Notes under the pieces: generated by a model | What the model saw: the letters and a program-made list of their open reading frames with translations, nothing else | The model's database searches: none | Told to the model about the DNA's origin: nothing | Part shown: in pieces, positions 6,130 through 6,280 of the stretch | Layout of the letters: each line of letters begins with the position of its first letter | Position numbering within the stretch: the first letter of the stretch is position 1 | DNA from: an uncultured bacterium | GTDB lineage: Bacteria; Cyanobacteriota; Vampirovibrionia; Gastranaerophilales; Gastranaerophilaceae | Assembly (NCBI GenBank): GCA_900553205.1 | Contig: USCK01000109.1 | Coordinates: forward strand, 1 to 6,280 | Direction: 5' to 3' | Length of the DNA stretch: 6,280 nucleotides | Made by a program: the position numbers and the translations under genes

Positions 6130-6158
6130 TTAGTACATACAAATTTTATCAATATGAT
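6130..6158 (+). promoter_or_regulatory. Candidate promoter of the divergent CoA-transferase gene, with overlapping palindrome
   Basis: TTAGTA (6130-6135), a 17-base spacer and TATGAT (6153-6158) form a weak -35 with a good -10. The -10 lies within an inverted repeat, TTTATC (6145-6150) and GATAAA (6156-6161), separated by AATAT. Such an overlap could be an operator, but six-base arms in AT-rich DNA are weak evidence. Confidence 0.3.
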
Positions 6159-6197
6159 AAACTATTGGTAAATGAAAGAGTAAGTGAGGTAAAGACT

Positions 6198-6280
6198 GTG
6201 GACAAAGAATTTGAAAAAAGGATTAGAGATAAAAGATATTTAACTAAAGTTATGGAACCGGCTGAGGCTGTAAAGTTTAT
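6198..6280 (+). CDS. cat1: Succinyl-CoA:CoA transferase, N-terminal fragment (cut by window edge)
   Basis: The frame opens with GTG at 6198, preceded by GTGAGGT (6184-6190) seven bases upstream, and stays open to the window end (28 codons). The nearby ATG at 6172 meets a stop after two codons, so GTG is the start. The peptide has EKRIRDKRYLTKVMEPAEAVKFI, shown here in part; EKRIR, then L, K-V-M/V and an E/D-A-V/A motif, match the N-terminus of Cat1/AarC-type succinyl-CoA:acetate CoA transferases (EKRIRNLKLQEKVVTAD in C. kluyveri, from memory). Such enzymes transfer CoA from an acyl-CoA to succinate, supplying SucD. Its place next to sucD fits, but here it is divergent. The glutamate active site and the rest lie outside the window, so the call rests on the N-terminus plus context. 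Confidence 0.65.
   Translation, partial: MDKEFEKRIRDKRYLTKVMEPAEAVKF

Noticed and set aside
5987..6197. A Rex (redox repressor) site in the divergent control region
   Set aside because: I looked for a TTGTGAA/TTCACAA-type palindrome and found none; the only inverted repeat has six-base arms of a different sequence.
1..6280. CRISPR array, tRNA or rRNA genes, transposase
   Set aside because: No regularly spaced repeats, tRNA-like cloverleaf, rRNA-like stretches or transposase motifs were seen.

Overview
The window comes from an AT-rich anaerobic bacterium that uses Shine-Dalgarno starts and strong intrinsic terminators. The right half matches the succinate/4-hydroxybutyrate module known from Clostridium kluyveri. 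The left half carries two paralogous small proteins of a type I associate, from memory only, with gut Vampirovibrionia/Gastranaerophilales (Melainabacteria). Gut Clostridia or that lineage are both possible; the sequence alone does not settle the taxonomy.

Left part (1-2330). About 110 bases of palindrome-rich noncoding DNA are followed by two same-strand paralogous genes of unknown function (243-1235 and 1366-2061). Both proteins share a central block and end in a glycine-zipper segment; the second has seven glycines spaced exactly four residues apart. Each gene has its own copy of one promoter-like module (CAATT, then ACTTTATATA starting 20 bases after the first C). A strong terminator separates them. 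A third copy of the module (2106-2146) has no ORF behind it. Instead it is followed by a region that can fold into nested helices and ends in a good terminator (2297-2329), so I propose a small noncoding RNA of about 180 nt.

Middle part (2330-3107). This is mostly noncoding. It holds the C-terminal remnant of a DUF4143-type ATP-binding protein (about 2500-2913) without its ATPase domain, then a bidirectional terminator shared with the convergent operon.

Right part (3108-6280). A minus-strand operon reads sucD (CoA-dependent succinate-semialdehyde dehydrogenase), 4hbD (4-hydroxybutyrate dehydrogenase) and a small three-helix SemiSWEET/PQ-loop-like membrane protein whose start overlaps the 4hbD stop. 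Divergently, at the right edge, begins a gene whose first 28 codons look like a Cat1-type succinyl-CoA:CoA transferase. Together these would activate succinate to succinyl-CoA, reduce it to succinate semialdehyde and then to 4-hydroxybutyrate (or run in reverse), a route used for redox disposal and butyrate formation in anaerobes. The 211-bp divergent intergenic region holds candidate promoters for both directions.
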